From NCBI GenBank assembly GCA_009617715.1, contig VTFK01000092.1, positions 868,001 to 932,000 on the forward strand: 64,000 nucleotides of DNA. Reading direction: 5' to 3'. Made by a program: the position numbers and the translations under genes. How positions within the stretch are numbered: the first letter of the stretch is position 1; each line of letters begins with the position of its first letter. The DNA is from Plectrocnemia conspersa (lineage: Eukaryota; Arthropoda; Insecta; Trichoptera; Polycentropodidae). Positions 43,734 to 55,090 of the stretch are shown in pieces. Under the pieces are notes generated by a model that did no database searches, was not told where the DNA came from, and saw only the letters and a program-made list of their open reading frames with translations.

Positions 43734-46525
43734 TGTTGAAGATTCACGTTGTAACACGATATGTTGTCAAATTAGATGTATATGTCCACGATGGTCGTTG
43801 TTGATAATTTAAAATTATCAAAGTATTTACATTGATTTATGATACAATGAATATATGTAGACTTAAGATTAAATTTATGAATGTTTTAAAAATAAATATT
43901 ATCGTTTTAATTGAAACACTGTTATTATCTTCGCAATATTTACATTTTTTATTATCTTCTCTTTTCATTACAACATTTTATATATATGAATGGCACTCCA
44001 TTTTTTTACACATTCACACACACTTAAAAATATAAATATGCACATATATGATCACTTATAACTCTCCATATTTCTTTTACAGGACATAATTTATATAATA
44101 TTTATAAAGGATAGATTTAAAATATTTTCTTTTTATAACATTTGACTCAAGGCACTTTTAATTTGCCCTGTTTTGATAGAGGCTTGTTAAAAATAAATTT
44201 CAATCTAAACCAGAAGACGGAAATGTTGAATTATAAATACATCTCATTATATTTAAAGGAAGAATTGACTATATAAAGACACTCGATCAAATAATGGAAG
44301 AAAATACAAACAATCAATATGTTCAGATTGATATTATACAACTGTCTGACTTGTTATTCAATAATACTGTGAATCCATCAAAATAATATATAGAATGCTT
44401 CTTTTACATTGGCACCGCATTATATTAAAACAAAATAAAACAATTTTCTCAAATTTCTATGCCAAAAAGATCAATACGACTTAAATCACAGCCAAATCAT
44501 TACAAAAATGTCATTGAATTAGAAAAAAAAAATATATATACATACATAGAAAACATCAAACCACTCGATCAGACCCTAATGTTGGCTTTGTGCTATATCT
44601 AATACGATAAATGCATCATTACTTAATTAAAAACTTGTCGAACAATGTAACAATGAATTTAGTTTTCAACGTATACGAAATGCGAATTGAACGAGTTCAC
44701 GTCGTTCACCATCGAACATAAAACATTTTTAGCAGATATATATGTGTTTATGAATTGATATGAGAAACCTATTGCAATCATATACATATATATATATATA
44801 AATATTACACTAACAACTATTGCACGTGTGATTAGCGCCTGTGGATTCGGCTCGTACGGTTCTATTTGTTTATTAATTTACACAAATGGTTCGACGACTG
44901 TGTGTCGATATGGTCGAAACAATAAATTAATTACGAAATAATAACTAAATAGCTACAACGCTCTCGTAAATTCCGCCACTCGAGACGAAATCTAAAGATA
45001 TAATCACATATACATAATTTATTTATCTTTTTATACAAAACCATAATAATACAAACTATATGTCACGGTGACAATATGCCACGGCGTCGCTCGATAGAAC
45101 AAAATAAAAAAAAAACTCACCCCTCTCTGACACTTTTATTTTACACAATTCATAAATTACAATACCGCTGCTGCGTCTTAGCATGATTGAAAAGTTTTGA
45201 GATCTAAAGTATCTATACAATCGGTGAGGTAGGCAAGTCACGAATAAACAAATAGCGCTACAAATACAAAAAAATATATATATGAGATCTTTTTTATATT
45301 TATTAATCAATCGAGGATAAGTCGGTCGTACAAAATATCCTTATCCGAAAGAGTCTTTGCAGGTCCGTCATGTCAAGATTTACATCCAATCTTTCATTTA
45401 GCCAAATTGAAATACATTCCCCTCTCTTCGTTATAAACTTTTGTACTCGGCAGTCCCGTGTTACGTTTTGACAATGGCTGGTTTATATCATTTAAAGCTT
45501 ATTACCCATTTTTTAATAATATATTCTTTCAGTTACAACAATAACTTTGGCACTTATCATTAATTTCAGAATTGTCTATGTACAACAACAAAATTGAACA
45601 TTATCAAACCAAAAAAAAAGAAAATTAATATGCAACGTTTAACTTAATAGTCATTGGCTTAGAGGAGATCAGGCTTATGAGAGAGTTATCAACAACCATG
45701 TAGTTTAAAACTTAAACTTCGTTAAGCGTAAGATGTACAAATTTAGGGATACGGTATCAAAAATAATGTTAAACAACAATCTGTCAATACTTAAAATAAT
45801 ATCTAAAGAATGAACACAAACTTGTCAAGTTACTGATCAATCATTTCAACATCAATAGCTGTTTTTTTCTAATGAAAACACAACATACAATTAATAAGAA
45901 TATTATTTAATTTCGTATATGTAATGTTTTAAAATGTACACATTCCATTTTTGAGAAAAATATAGTGTTGATTGACAAACTTTCATAAAATATGTGTATA
46001 TAAATGAAACATTACATAACAGTTTGCAAAATGGCATTAAACTCATCAGTTTTGTTGTGTAACACTATAAAACACTCAATAACACCAATTTAATACGGGA
46101 GATAAAGTAATCTGAGCTACTTTCAAGTTCACCACATTGTTGAAACCGTAAAATAAAAACCATTTTTAATACCCATCTCCTATACGCTATCCCATATTAT
46201 CGTATGTATATGTGAATACATAAAAAAATTGCTTAAATAAAAAATCTCTTGAAGAGCGACGAGAACGTCGCACTAGGACAAATACAGTAATAAACCCTCA
46301 GAAACAATCTTTTATATAATAATATATAAACGTTCACTTTCACTTATTCATAACATCATCACAGAACTCTTTAGAAGTGTTTTTATATAAATATATCGCT
46401 TAATTTATAATAATATGTATGTTGCAAAAAATATGTGCATTACATATTTTATATCAAGCTGAAAATACTATGTAATATATATTCTTCACATGGTGCAAAA
46501 CACTTCGACACTTTCAATTATTATA
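43734..46525. other. Convergent intergenic / 3' UTR space of Nmdar1 and Atx-1
   Basis: AT-rich without coding similarity. AATAAA on the minus strand (for example TTTATT at 45018) could end Atx-1 transcripts; long AT-rich 3' UTRs are plausible here but cannot be delimited. Confidence 0.5.
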
Positions 46526-46945
46526 TTAATATAAAACACAAATAACTAATGACGCATCGTCCTCGGCCTTTGAGGGCTCTCTTCGTCGCACACCTGGGGG
46601 CTGACCACCGCCTTTTCGCGAGTCTTCTCTGAGACTCAGGTTCTCTGGGTAGCTTTGGGGCGCGTCAGCCGGCCTGACTGTCATGGCGGTCGTGGTGGCC
46701 GTGGTGACTACGGTGGCCGACGTCGGCTGGTGGTGGACGTAGGTGTGCGGAGGCGGAGGCGCTAGATGAGGCGCCGTCGGCGAGGGTAGAGGAGTCTCTC
46801 GCCTTATCAGCGACACGCACACGTCGCCGACCTGCAATCTGTTCACTTGCAATCCGTAGCATTGCATGGTGCGTTCTGGAGAGCATGACGCCCAGCCGTG
46901 ACCGTACACGAAGAACGGATGCTCCACCGGAGACTCCATATCCAC
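46526..46945 (-). CDS. Atx-1: Atx-1 coding exon B (C-half of AXH, C-terminal motif region)
   Basis: Acceptor TATAATTTCAG before 46945. It encodes VDMESPVEHPFFVYGHGW and onward to VSLIRRE, then a Pro/Thr-rich linker and PENLSLREDSRK. From there this frame runs to TAA at 46526-46528 without family similarity; the frame one base over carries AKRRWSAPQ and stops at 46546-46548. Confidence 0.88.
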   Translation of the reverse strand: MDMESPVEHPFFVYGHGWASCSPERTMQCYGLQVNRLQVGDVCVSLIRRETPLPSPTAPHLAPPPPHTYVHHQPTSATVVTTATTTAMTVRPADAPQSYPENLSLREDSRKGGGQPPGVRRREPSKAEDDASLVICVLY

Positions 46946-49900
46946 CTGAAATTATACAAAAATAATAATTAATATTTATATAACTGAAAGTTTTTAATAG
47001 ACACTTATATAAACCAATTCTGGTATCAGGTTGTCCTATAAGTATTTGCACTTTTTTTCTTACATTTGCAAAAATGTATAACTTTTTATAAATTAACGAT
47101 AATTTCAATTTTCTTTTGATGTTTGTTAACAGTAGTCGCACTAATGATGCTATTGAATAATGGGAAATTTTTTATGGGTATCCCATTAATTGTCTGAAGA
47201 AAACCACGCAATATGCCAATAATTAATGATTCTAGAACAGAAAGATTTATTTTTGAGTCGAATTATCACTGATGAAGAGAAGCTGATTCTTTACATATTT
47301 TAAAAGACAGTGTTTGGACGCCAATCAACCCTTAATTCTAACCCTGAAAACTAGAATACCCCAATAAGATAATGTTATGCATTTATGCAAAGTTCTATTA
47401 TAGGCAGACAATTACGACAGACACATAGTGTGCTTAGCTAATTCGTTTAAAAGCGACTCAAACCATCAAAAACACCATCAAGGGTAATATTACACTAAGA
47501 CAGCGTTCGGCCTCATGTATCTAAGAAGACAATAGAAAAAACCAATGGATTTTCTTGGGAACCCCTTCTCATCCACCGTATTCCTCAGACATTGTGCTAA
47601 ACGACTATAATCTATTTCTATCCCTGCAACAGTTTCTAGGTGAAAAAAAATATTTTACAAAAAGGTGTAATCATTCTTATAAAAGGATAATTTTTCCTAT
47701 TCAGTTGAGCTCAACGTTTTTCTTTTTCAATGTGTTCTGATTCGCGACATGCCCAGCACTTTTTTTGTTATGGCCAAGATGCTTGGACCAACCCGAGCAG
47801 GAACTTCCCGCTCGTTTTTATACCGTTGGCGTCCACGACCATACAGACGCGAGATTAGTAAATTTATTATATGTAGAAAGACGGAATAAAGAATTCAAAT
47901 AGGTATCAAAATATTTGGCTTTCGCGCAAGAGTCAATAGACTGTTTCTCAAAGAGAGAAGATAAAAGAAGTTGGTACTACTGCCTGCGATAAACATGTCA
48001 ATTGTCAGTGTAATTTGTGTTTGACATCTAAGTACTGACAACGCATTTTGTCACGCTAATTGCTTTCTTCATTTGGAAAATTTGAGGTTTACGCCGTTTT
48101 CGTAAGGCAATCCGACCAGAATTGTGGGCAAAATCTCTTGGGTTTTGTCCTACGATAACAGGTAATAACAACGTATTTATTAAGAAGCTCTACAATGATT
48201 TTAAAGCAGATGGTGATCTAAGCATTTTAGGAATAATTTTTACCAGGGTAATCACTTCAGCTTTTTTCAGGGAAGGACAAAAGTTGGTCAGTCAGTGGTC
48301 GTTTTTAAATATAATATTACAACTAACAATAAGTGAGAATCGAATGAAAGCAATAAAATAGTGTCGGCACCGTCGCAGTGGGAACACTTGTTACCGGGCA
48401 TTCCCACTGCAACGGCGCTTACACGGTTTTATTGCTTTTGACGTGAATTTTTGACTTCTGAGAAGTGATAATTGTTTTTGCGCCCTCCTATTGACCAAAA
48501 CTCGGTTTGAATATATTTTGACTAATATTCTCATAGCAAACGTCCGTAAGGATAGCTATCATATTTTTAAAACATAGTGTGATATCGAAGTACAGACTAA
48601 CTGTAAAGCAATATGCGAAATGCACCGTCTTTCTATACTTCTTCTTCCGCATATTTTCCTCTAAGAGATAAGTTGGTTTAGTTTGTATTTTGGACTTGAA
48701 CCATAATTATTTATAGAATTTTCATTGGGTCAAGTTGCAAATGAACGTTTCGCAACTGTCAAATAGACATTTTGGAACAGCGTATAATTTCTATAGCGCT
48801 TATCAGTTAGATTATTTTTTTATATAGATATTTTTAAATAAATTATATTTTTTATATAGACTATTTTATATTATTTTGCTTTGAGGGATAACATGAGAAT
48901 TTCTACTTTAGAATTAGAAACAGCATTTTAGCTTTTTCTAGTTTTTTAATACTTCGATTTTATTAAGATTCATAGTATTGAATTAAATAACATGCATTTT
49001 TCTGGCCAAATTCATGGGGAATGTTTCCACTTGACCCCAGCGACTTCCCTGATTCTTATTGGAGATGTATGCCAAGGTTCACCATCATGCAACTATGCAA
49101 GGAAGAAATGGCACAATAACTCCATACCAAAAACGAAGAAATTTCACGCACAACTAATTACATTTTGGAAACACCCAAGAGTAGACATTCGTAATTCTTC
49201 TCATCAAGAATCATCTTCGACATGCAATCGAATCAAAACGGCATGAACATCTTTGGACCATTCAAAGAAGAGATGAGAGAAAATATTAATAATCAAAAAT
49301 GTATATTAAAACTAAAAATTATTATTACCTGAGCTCTGTTTCCATTATAACTAAGTGTAAGCGTGACGTGGTCAGCTGCTGGACGACGCAGTAGTCTCAC
49401 AACGGTACTGTCTGCTAGTCTTAATTCGGGGCTACGCTCCGCCGAACTGACGAAGTCTTCCGTCCTCATATCTTCTACTCGCCTGAGCTGCCCGCTACCC
49501 AATTGGATGAGAGCTCCTCTACTGAACCCGCTAGGAGTGGTCGCTCTGCTTAACAACCTATGCTTGAGGGAGCCTTCTTTGCCTCTCGGTGGAGATCTTG
49601 GTGAGGCGGGCGGAGCCGCGGGTGCGGGGGGAGGAGGCTGTTGCGGAATCGGTGCTGGAGCCTGAGGATAAAGAGGGTAATAAGGGGAGAAAGGATAGGG
49701 TAAAATCCTCTGGTAGGCTCCGGGGACTGGCGGGTAGCCGGCCACTGCAGACGGAGGGTCATCTTCGTCTCTGAGCCTCGACGGAGGCTGCTGGTGTTGT
49801 TGGTGCTGTTGGTGTTGTTGGTGTTGGTGGTGTTGTTGCTGCTGGTGATGTTGTTGCTGATGGTGCTGTTGATGGTTAGAATGGTGCTGGTATCTGCCGT

Positions 49901-50020
49901 AAGGGGCGGCGCGAGGCAGCGGCCTCAGGAACTCAGGAACGGGGGCAGGTTGCCCCAGTACCTGACCCAAAGACCTGCCTTGGCCTTCCACCGCCACGCT
50001 GCCGGAAATCATCTGTCCTC
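46526..50020 (-). CDS. Atx-1: Ataxin-1 homologue (AXH domain), two coding exons
   Basis: Nuclear RNA/protein-binding regulator; in other animals the AXH domain mediates dimerisation and binding of the repressor Capicua. Exons (minus strand): 50020-49329 (ATG at 50012) and 46945-46526, joined in phase 0 (NRAQ|VDME). Seen: a Q/H-rich tract (about residues 42-75), a proline-rich stretch, then the AXH domain from FSRGALIQLGSGQLRRVEDM to CVSLIRRE, split by the intron. AXH hallmarks EHPFFVYGHGWASC and VGDVCVSL are intact. In the frame that follows, the C-terminus becomes RKGGGQPPG and ends LVICVLY at 46526, but the conserved KRRWSAP motif sits one base out of frame and would end at 46546. The gene converges on Nmdar1; the stops are 2.9 kb apart. 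The exact start is uncertain because the frame is open to the acceptor eight bases upstream. Confidence 0.92.
46613..46616 (-). other. Atx-1: Apparent one-base deletion in Atx-1 (A-run)
   Basis: The coding strand reads GCGAAAAGGCGGTGG. One more A would continue SRK into RRWSAPQ, matching the family's overlapping nuclear-localisation, 14-3-3 and U2AF-homology-ligand motif (RKRRWSAP in human ATXN1). Assembly error, allelic change or real loss cannot be separated here. Confidence 0.7.
47026..47760 (+). mobile_element. Decayed mariner transposon in Atx-1 intron
   Basis: Left end TCAGGTTGTCCTATAAGTA after a TA, like mariner terminal repeats. The coding remnants are LSRIITDEEKLILY (near 47262; family: RIVTGDEKWILY) and, after several stops, HPPYSSDIVLNDYNLFLSLQ (near 47570; family: HPPYSPDLAPSDYHLFxSLQ). 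The D to N change at the last motif and the stops show it is dead. I did not find the right terminal repeat. Confidence 0.82.
48240..49030. repeat. Rearranged dispersed repeat with long foldback
   Basis: Composite of segments also found, in other order and orientation, at 41.9-42.3 kb (for example ATTACAACTAACAATAAGTG, GATTCATAGTATT, AACATGCATTTTTCTGGCC) and at 20 kb (GTTTCGCAACTGTCAAATAG). The foldback at 48348-48439 is in the middle. Confidence 0.6.
48348..48439. repeat. 38-bp inverted repeat (foldback)
   Basis: Arms of about 38 bp, from AAAGCAATAAAA to GCAGTGGGAA and back from TTCCCACTGC to TTTTATTGCTTT, with six mismatches and a 16-nt spacer (48385-48400). A single related arm occurs at about 42163. 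Confidence 0.8.
49329..50020 (-). CDS. Atx-1: Atx-1 coding exon A (Q/H tract, Pro-rich, N-half of AXH)
   Basis: Acceptor TTTGTTTCAG before 50020, ATG at 50012-50010, donor CAG|GTAATA at 49328. It encodes 228 residues: LGQPAPVPEFLRPLPRA, the Q/H tract, PYPFSPYYPLYPQAPAPIP, and AXH strands ALIQLGSGQLRRVEDMRTED, VSSAERSPELRLADSTVVRL and TLTLSYNGNRAQ. The strongly GC-rich composition contrasts with the flanks. Confidence 0.92.
49788..49889 (-). repeat. Atx-1: Q/H-rich trinucleotide tract in Atx-1
   Basis: On the coding strand, CAG/CAA and CAC/CAT codons alternate as HQQ and HHQQQ units for about 34 codons. The tract lies in the N-terminal part of the protein, upstream of AXH, as the polyQ tract does in vertebrate ATXN1. 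Confidence 0.9.
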
Positions 50021-50781
50021 CTGAAACAAATAAAAACAGTTGCTATAGTACGCTTGGACAATTTTATATTCTGCCCACATTAAAGTATCTATATTATACA
50101 TATACATACGTATATATTATCTTATATTGTTATAATATGTCATTTATACGTGTTTATACAAGACGTTCATTGTTCTATGATTACATATTCTCTCAAGTGG
50201 CATGAAACAATAAAAATCTAGTATGAATCAGAATTCTAAGGACTTGAAGATCCCTTTAATAAATAATGGATGACTTTACAAGATAACCCTCTCCGTATGT
50301 CTTCGGAATCCTTTATCATCTTTTAGTTGGTGTTTTATGGGCGGTGCATCTCAAGTGGAGATTTACGACCGCTCACGTCGACTTATGTCGTATATAAAGC
50401 GCGAATACTTGAATGATTGATTTACGTTCGAGAGGAACGCGATTTGATTGCTTTCAATTTTTATGAGCTATAAAAATATTATTTTTATATTTCCTAATCG
50501 GTAACCCTTTGAGCGGTTAGTGACGTATTTAGTTCGGTTTGCGTGTACGACCAGAGACGGAAAAGTTTAACTCGCTGTATTGTAAAACGATAAAATTATA
50601 CGTTTTTGCAGGTTTTGGTTATAGCGTACCAGGTGATTGGCTATTACGCGAGTCTATGGAATTATTTTAGTTATTTGTGTAGGGATTGGCAGTTACTTTA
50701 GAGTGCAAAAATAACATTGATAAACTAGTGTCCTCGCCGCTTTAAATGTTTCAAATAAATTCAATCAATCTAGCATAAAAT
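50021..50781. other. Upstream of Atx-1 coding exons
   Basis: Probably Atx-1 intron or 5' region. Apart from the TATA-like site at 50391, nothing is recognised. Confidence 0.45.
50391..50400 (+). promoter_or_regulatory. TATA-box-like site
   Basis: TATATAAAGC preceded by CGCTCACGTCGACTTATGTCG-type GC-richer sequence. It is a good TATA match on the + strand, but no + strand gene follows. Confidence 0.25.
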
Positions 50782-51141
50782 CTAAAAAATTATAGCAATG
50801 AGTTTTTCTTCAATGGGGGGTAGTATTATGTAACGATGGCGCATATTGCCGCCAGGGTGGATGAGAAAGGGGTCGGCGTAAGCCAGTCTTAAGCTCTGGG
50901 TGGGTGGGTCTCGACTAACTTTGACTTCCGTGCGGTGGTGGTGGAAGGTTACGCGATTTACTCGCGCTTTCCGGGGTGGTTCGGAGGGGTGGTTGTGATC
51001 CCAGGCTAGACTGAACCCCCTCGATTCCGCTACGAATTCAATGTCAAAGTCGTCACGTGCCTTCTCGCTCCAACCAGTGGGTGACCTATGGAGGACTTCC
51101 GCGCCCAGCGTAAAATCGATCCACCATTTCTGCTGCTGGAA
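50782..51141 (-). CDS. Unidentified GC-rich coding-like exon
   Basis: An open frame of about 115 codons on the minus strand, preceded by an acceptor-like CGTTTTTCCAG and ending in TAG. It reads QQKWWIDFTLGAEVL, RSPTGWSEKARDD, ESRGFSLAWDHNHPSEPPRK, and GGNMRHRYIILPP. The composition (Trp, Arg, Pro, His; GC-rich in an AT-rich setting) is that of real coding DNA. I do not recognise the family. It could be a terminal exon of a gene whose other exons are upstream (beyond 51.2 kb), a retained transposon domain, or a pseudogene. No good donor is seen for joining it to Atx-1. Confidence 0.45.
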   Translation of the reverse strand, partial: FQQQKWWIDFTLGAEVLHRSPTGWSEKARDDFDIEFVAESRGFSLAWDHNHPSEPPRKARVNRVTFHHHRTEVKVSRDPPTQSLRLAYADPFLIHPGGNMRHRYIILPPIEEKLIAIIF

Positions 51142-51159
51142 AAACGGTGCCAATCACTG

Positions 51160-54100
51160 ACTGCTCGGTCATAGTTAATGACAATCTAAATCTGGACGCT
51201 TTTTGAAAGTTCCCGAAATGTTCGGCAAACTTTTTATGTTCCTTTGAATTTTTATGAATGGCTTAATAAAATGCATTATTTGGATTCTCGTAACTTTTCA
51301 TTTTCTACAGCAATTAGCTCTATTAATAAATTTGATACTCTCATATAAATATATCTAGAGAAGCTATCTTCTCTAACCAGAATATTCGAAAAAGCTCGAC
51401 GCGTGAACACTGCATATTATCAGCCACCAGGCACACATAAACACAACTGGAATTAATAGACAATATATTAAAACCATTTATGGACAATACGTTTAATAAT
51501 AGACAGCGGTGGAGCTATAACAATGCTTATTGTCATACAAAAAGCATATCTTCATCAACAAAGGCGCGTAGAATGAGTAACATTACTTACAAAAAATGAT
51601 TATTTATGGCCACAGAGTCATTATAACTGACTACCCCTGTATGTTTTTGTATACAACCACTATAGAAGCGCTCGCTATAGTATTTAACAGAAATAGAAAA
51701 ACTATGGTCTAAGTGTAATCTAACATATATGTCTTACTATTATAATATAATAAAACATTTGATGAACAGAAAAACGGCTTCTAGCAAAGTTTAAAAAACT
51801 CTCTTTACTCTTTTGTAAGATAAGCCAAATCTTCGTTAGCAATTCTAGCATAGTATAGCAGTGTCTAAACTAAACTGAACTCGCTTGTTAAAACTTAACC
51901 CGCGTTACCGAAAACGTTCACAGCATTTTTATTGCACCGTTAAAGAGCAATGTGTCGATTATTGAGTCTGAGGTGGCTGAATGGAAAATCTTGGTTGTTC
52001 CCAATCCAGCTTCATCCGTGCTCGGCTTCCCTATGGTCATTTATCTGGCGTTTAAATGCCATAAAACGTATAACGACGTATAAATAAGCGCTTTCGTATT
52101 CGAAGCGGAGGCGACAATAAAAGAATTTATGGTAGGCGGTCTTTTGAATTTGTTTCCAGTCTCTACTACTCTACCTACCCTGTCCGGGCTGGAGTATCGC
52201 CCACATGCTTGTCCCGAGAAATGTAGACGAAATTACAATACGCCGGTGCGGAAAGTAATAATGAGACATTTTCACGCTTCAAACGCGAAACTTCGAAGGA
52301 GTATGTTAGAAATAGTCTCGAATAATACGATACGTTTTGAGCTTTGAAGAACGCCACTCATGATACACGACTTCTAATATAATTCATATATAGAATCTCC
52401 TGTGATTAAGTAGTGCAAACTAATAAAAGTTTACAATCGCTTTGTGTAGTGCTGTGTCCTATTCCCCCCACGGGAATGCGCTATAATAACTATTTATTAA
52501 AACCGTGATTATACATTTAACATATGTTCAGATGTAAAACAATATTTTATTTATAATAAAAGCAATGTTTAAAATGAAACAGTTTTTTTAATGAGATATC
52601 TTGTCAAGCGTGCGAAACAGCAAATGGGGAAAAAAATGTTTTCATTTTTCGCAGAACCCTTAATTTAAATCTGAAACCTCAAGGTTCCGCAAAAACAGCA
52701 CATAATTTTGTTTTTATTAATTTACAAATCAACATAATAATGAGTCTCATATAAACGAGCGGTAAAATATAAAAACTAAATAAGATTGTCCGGTTTAGCC
52801 GGTAGTTAAAGTGTGCCATAAATTTTAAGTCGTTATTCTATTATTGATAAGCGTCCGCGAGTCAACCCAAGGCCGAAAATAAATTTCGGTTCGCTGCGAA
52901 AACTAAACATTATGTAAAAACGACGATTGAAAAACTACGTTTGTTTACGCGCGTATTTTTCGCGCGTGGCAACACTGACCGCTGTTTTTTTGACGTTTAA
53001 CCAAAAACAAACCGTGATCGCGACCATGAACAAAATTAAACCAAAAATATTTAAAAACAACTAAACCACCACGCATGTTTATATTTCGGTGTATTTAGAC
53101 TGTACCATGATTGATTGATAATTTAATCTAACTCATACAATGAAGATTATGCAAAGAATATTTTATAAAGTACATCGTTTGATACAATTTTTATGCTAAG
53201 TATAAAATATTATGTTGTCTTATCTAAATATGTTATGGTCTTATTTAAATTACGTAGACGCTAACCGCACGAGAGTTATTGCTAATTTGACAAATATATT
53301 TTTTGCTATATAGTTTAACTTTACAGGTAAGTAAAAGCAAAATAATAGGATAATGTGGCGTTGTTTGCCACACTACAAAAAAACTTTCGAAGAGAAAAAG
53401 ATAGATTGAATTGTAAGTAAAAATTTCAGTGAATCATCTAAATCTAAAAATTTTTGGTTCCGAATAACCCTTTCCCTTCGCCAGACGTCGATACCAACTG
53501 ATTCGAATAAACTGTATATATCTAAAATTTCTTTATGTAAGCTAGCAATAAACGCGTATAACATATTTTGATGTGATTATTAAAGAGTTCTGTTTTCTAA
53601 TTTGTTAAATTTAATATCTAAAAAATGCCACTATCAACTTTTTAAAATAATACTATTGAGAGTTTTTTTTAACAATTTTTTTTTTAACAACTTCTAATTC
53701 AGGCAATTTTTTTGATATTGTTTTGTAGTAAGGTCGAACTTCAATTCGATTATTTACCTTTAAGTGACTTGAAATAATATAAAACGGCTGTTCAAATTCA
53801 AAACACGACGTGCGTAATTCGCTTTTATGTTTTTGACAAAACTATTACAAAAATATAAATACCAACGCTTATAATAAATCAACAAAAATACAGTACACGT
53901 TCCTCATTCTGTACACAATTATTTCCAATACAAGCATTACGATAAGCATTTTTGTTTGTAGTGTATGAATTGAATGCTTGTTTAGCTTGCTTAAATACAG
54001 GCTACATTCAGCAAATAAGTGAAAGTTGTAATTATTCAGCTGTAAATACCTAATATTAAAAAGTAAAAAACAAACATATTATAATTTAGACTATTTTCCT

Positions 54101-54827
54101 TATGATGTGAATTTTTAAAAGAGTTTAGTCGTAAAAATTAATTAAATTAAATAATTCAACAGTGGAATGGTCAGGTAAAACAATTACAGTTTACAGAGCT
54201 TAAATTAAGAGGGCCCTGAAACAGAACTAACAATAAAAACTTGAATTTTGTTTATTAATATTAATAAAAAATAATTTTGCATTTTATATGAAAGGAGTAA
54301 AGAAAAAATATGGCAAATGCTTTTTAAATCTTAGCATCTTAGTCTTTAGAAATTCAAAAGATTATCGTAGCTGGCAAATTGTAATATTTGATAACAATTA
54401 TTTTGTTTTATGATCAACCAAAAAAAAGCACGTCAAGTTCAATTAAATTATAAAGTACTTCGATTATAACGGTATAGTTTATATTGCAATGTTATGTCAT
54501 TTATATAAGGTAATCAGATGAAAACAACCAGAATCATGGACAACCAACTCCTGTTTTTTTTTTGCATTACGATAACGCACACTACTGATTTATATTTTTT
54601 AGCCAAAAACGACACTGTTATGATGTCGCATTCGCCGTTTTCTACATATATGGCATACTACTTTTTCCTGTTCCCACAGATAAAGAGAACATTAAAATAG
54701 AAACGTTTTGCAACCATAAATGAGATAAAGGCAAAATCAACTGGACTAAATAGCTGAAGACTAAATATTGCATTCTAATGTTTTGCGGATTGAAAGAAAC
54801 GCTGTCTAAGTGTATTATATTTAATGA
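51160..54827. other. Gene-free, with a few GC-richer patches
   Basis: GC-richer stretches near 51880-52380 and 52790-53040 (the latter with CGCGCGTATTTTTCGCGCG, a near-palindrome at about 52949). An open frame at 52129-52347 shows no family. Confidence 0.45.
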
Positions 54828-55090
54828 AGTAAGGTGACCAGAAGTCTTTATTTGAGGATTGTCCACCTTTTATCCTCCTAAAACAAAATTTTCAAAATGA
54901 CCTTATTATTTTTAATTCTCACAGCATTTTGTCTTCCTCAAACAAAAATTTCGAGATGGCCATTTATTAGTTCCTGCGGCGATCTGCCCTTTATCCTTCT
55001 CTGACAAAAATGTTCGAGGTGGCCTTTTTATTTTTAGTGTCCATCGTCGTGAATGAAGACTACTTTATAGTGGCCAGTCTCTTTACAAAA
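54828..55090. mobile_element. GTCCTCCT-type MITE with internal ~60-bp repeats
   Basis: GTAAGGTGACCAGAAGTC at the left and TAGTGGCCAGTCTCTTTAC at the right resemble inverted ends. Inside, ACAAAAATTTCGAGATGGCC-like units recur at about 54881, 54941 and 55003. A related piece lies at about 42353-42500 in Nmdar1 intron 12. Confidence 0.5.

Larger units (their letters stand above)
46946..49328 (-). other. Atx-1 intron splitting the AXH domain
   Basis: 2,383 bp with a decayed mariner (47026 to about 47760, + strand), the long foldback at 48348-48439 and a rearranged copy of the 20-kb dispersed repeat (about 48240-49030). From 49040 to 49328 nothing is recognised. Confidence 0.75.

Noticed and set aside
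46665..47141. 158-codon minus frame overlapping Atx-1 exon B
   Set aside because: It runs across a clear splice acceptor in a different frame from the AXH homology and stops inside the exon; an out-of-frame shadow.
49794..50024. Leu/Val-rich open frame on the + strand opposite Atx-1
   Set aside because: It is the antisense of the Q/H codon tract (CTG/TTG/GTG repeats); the minus frame has AXH homology.
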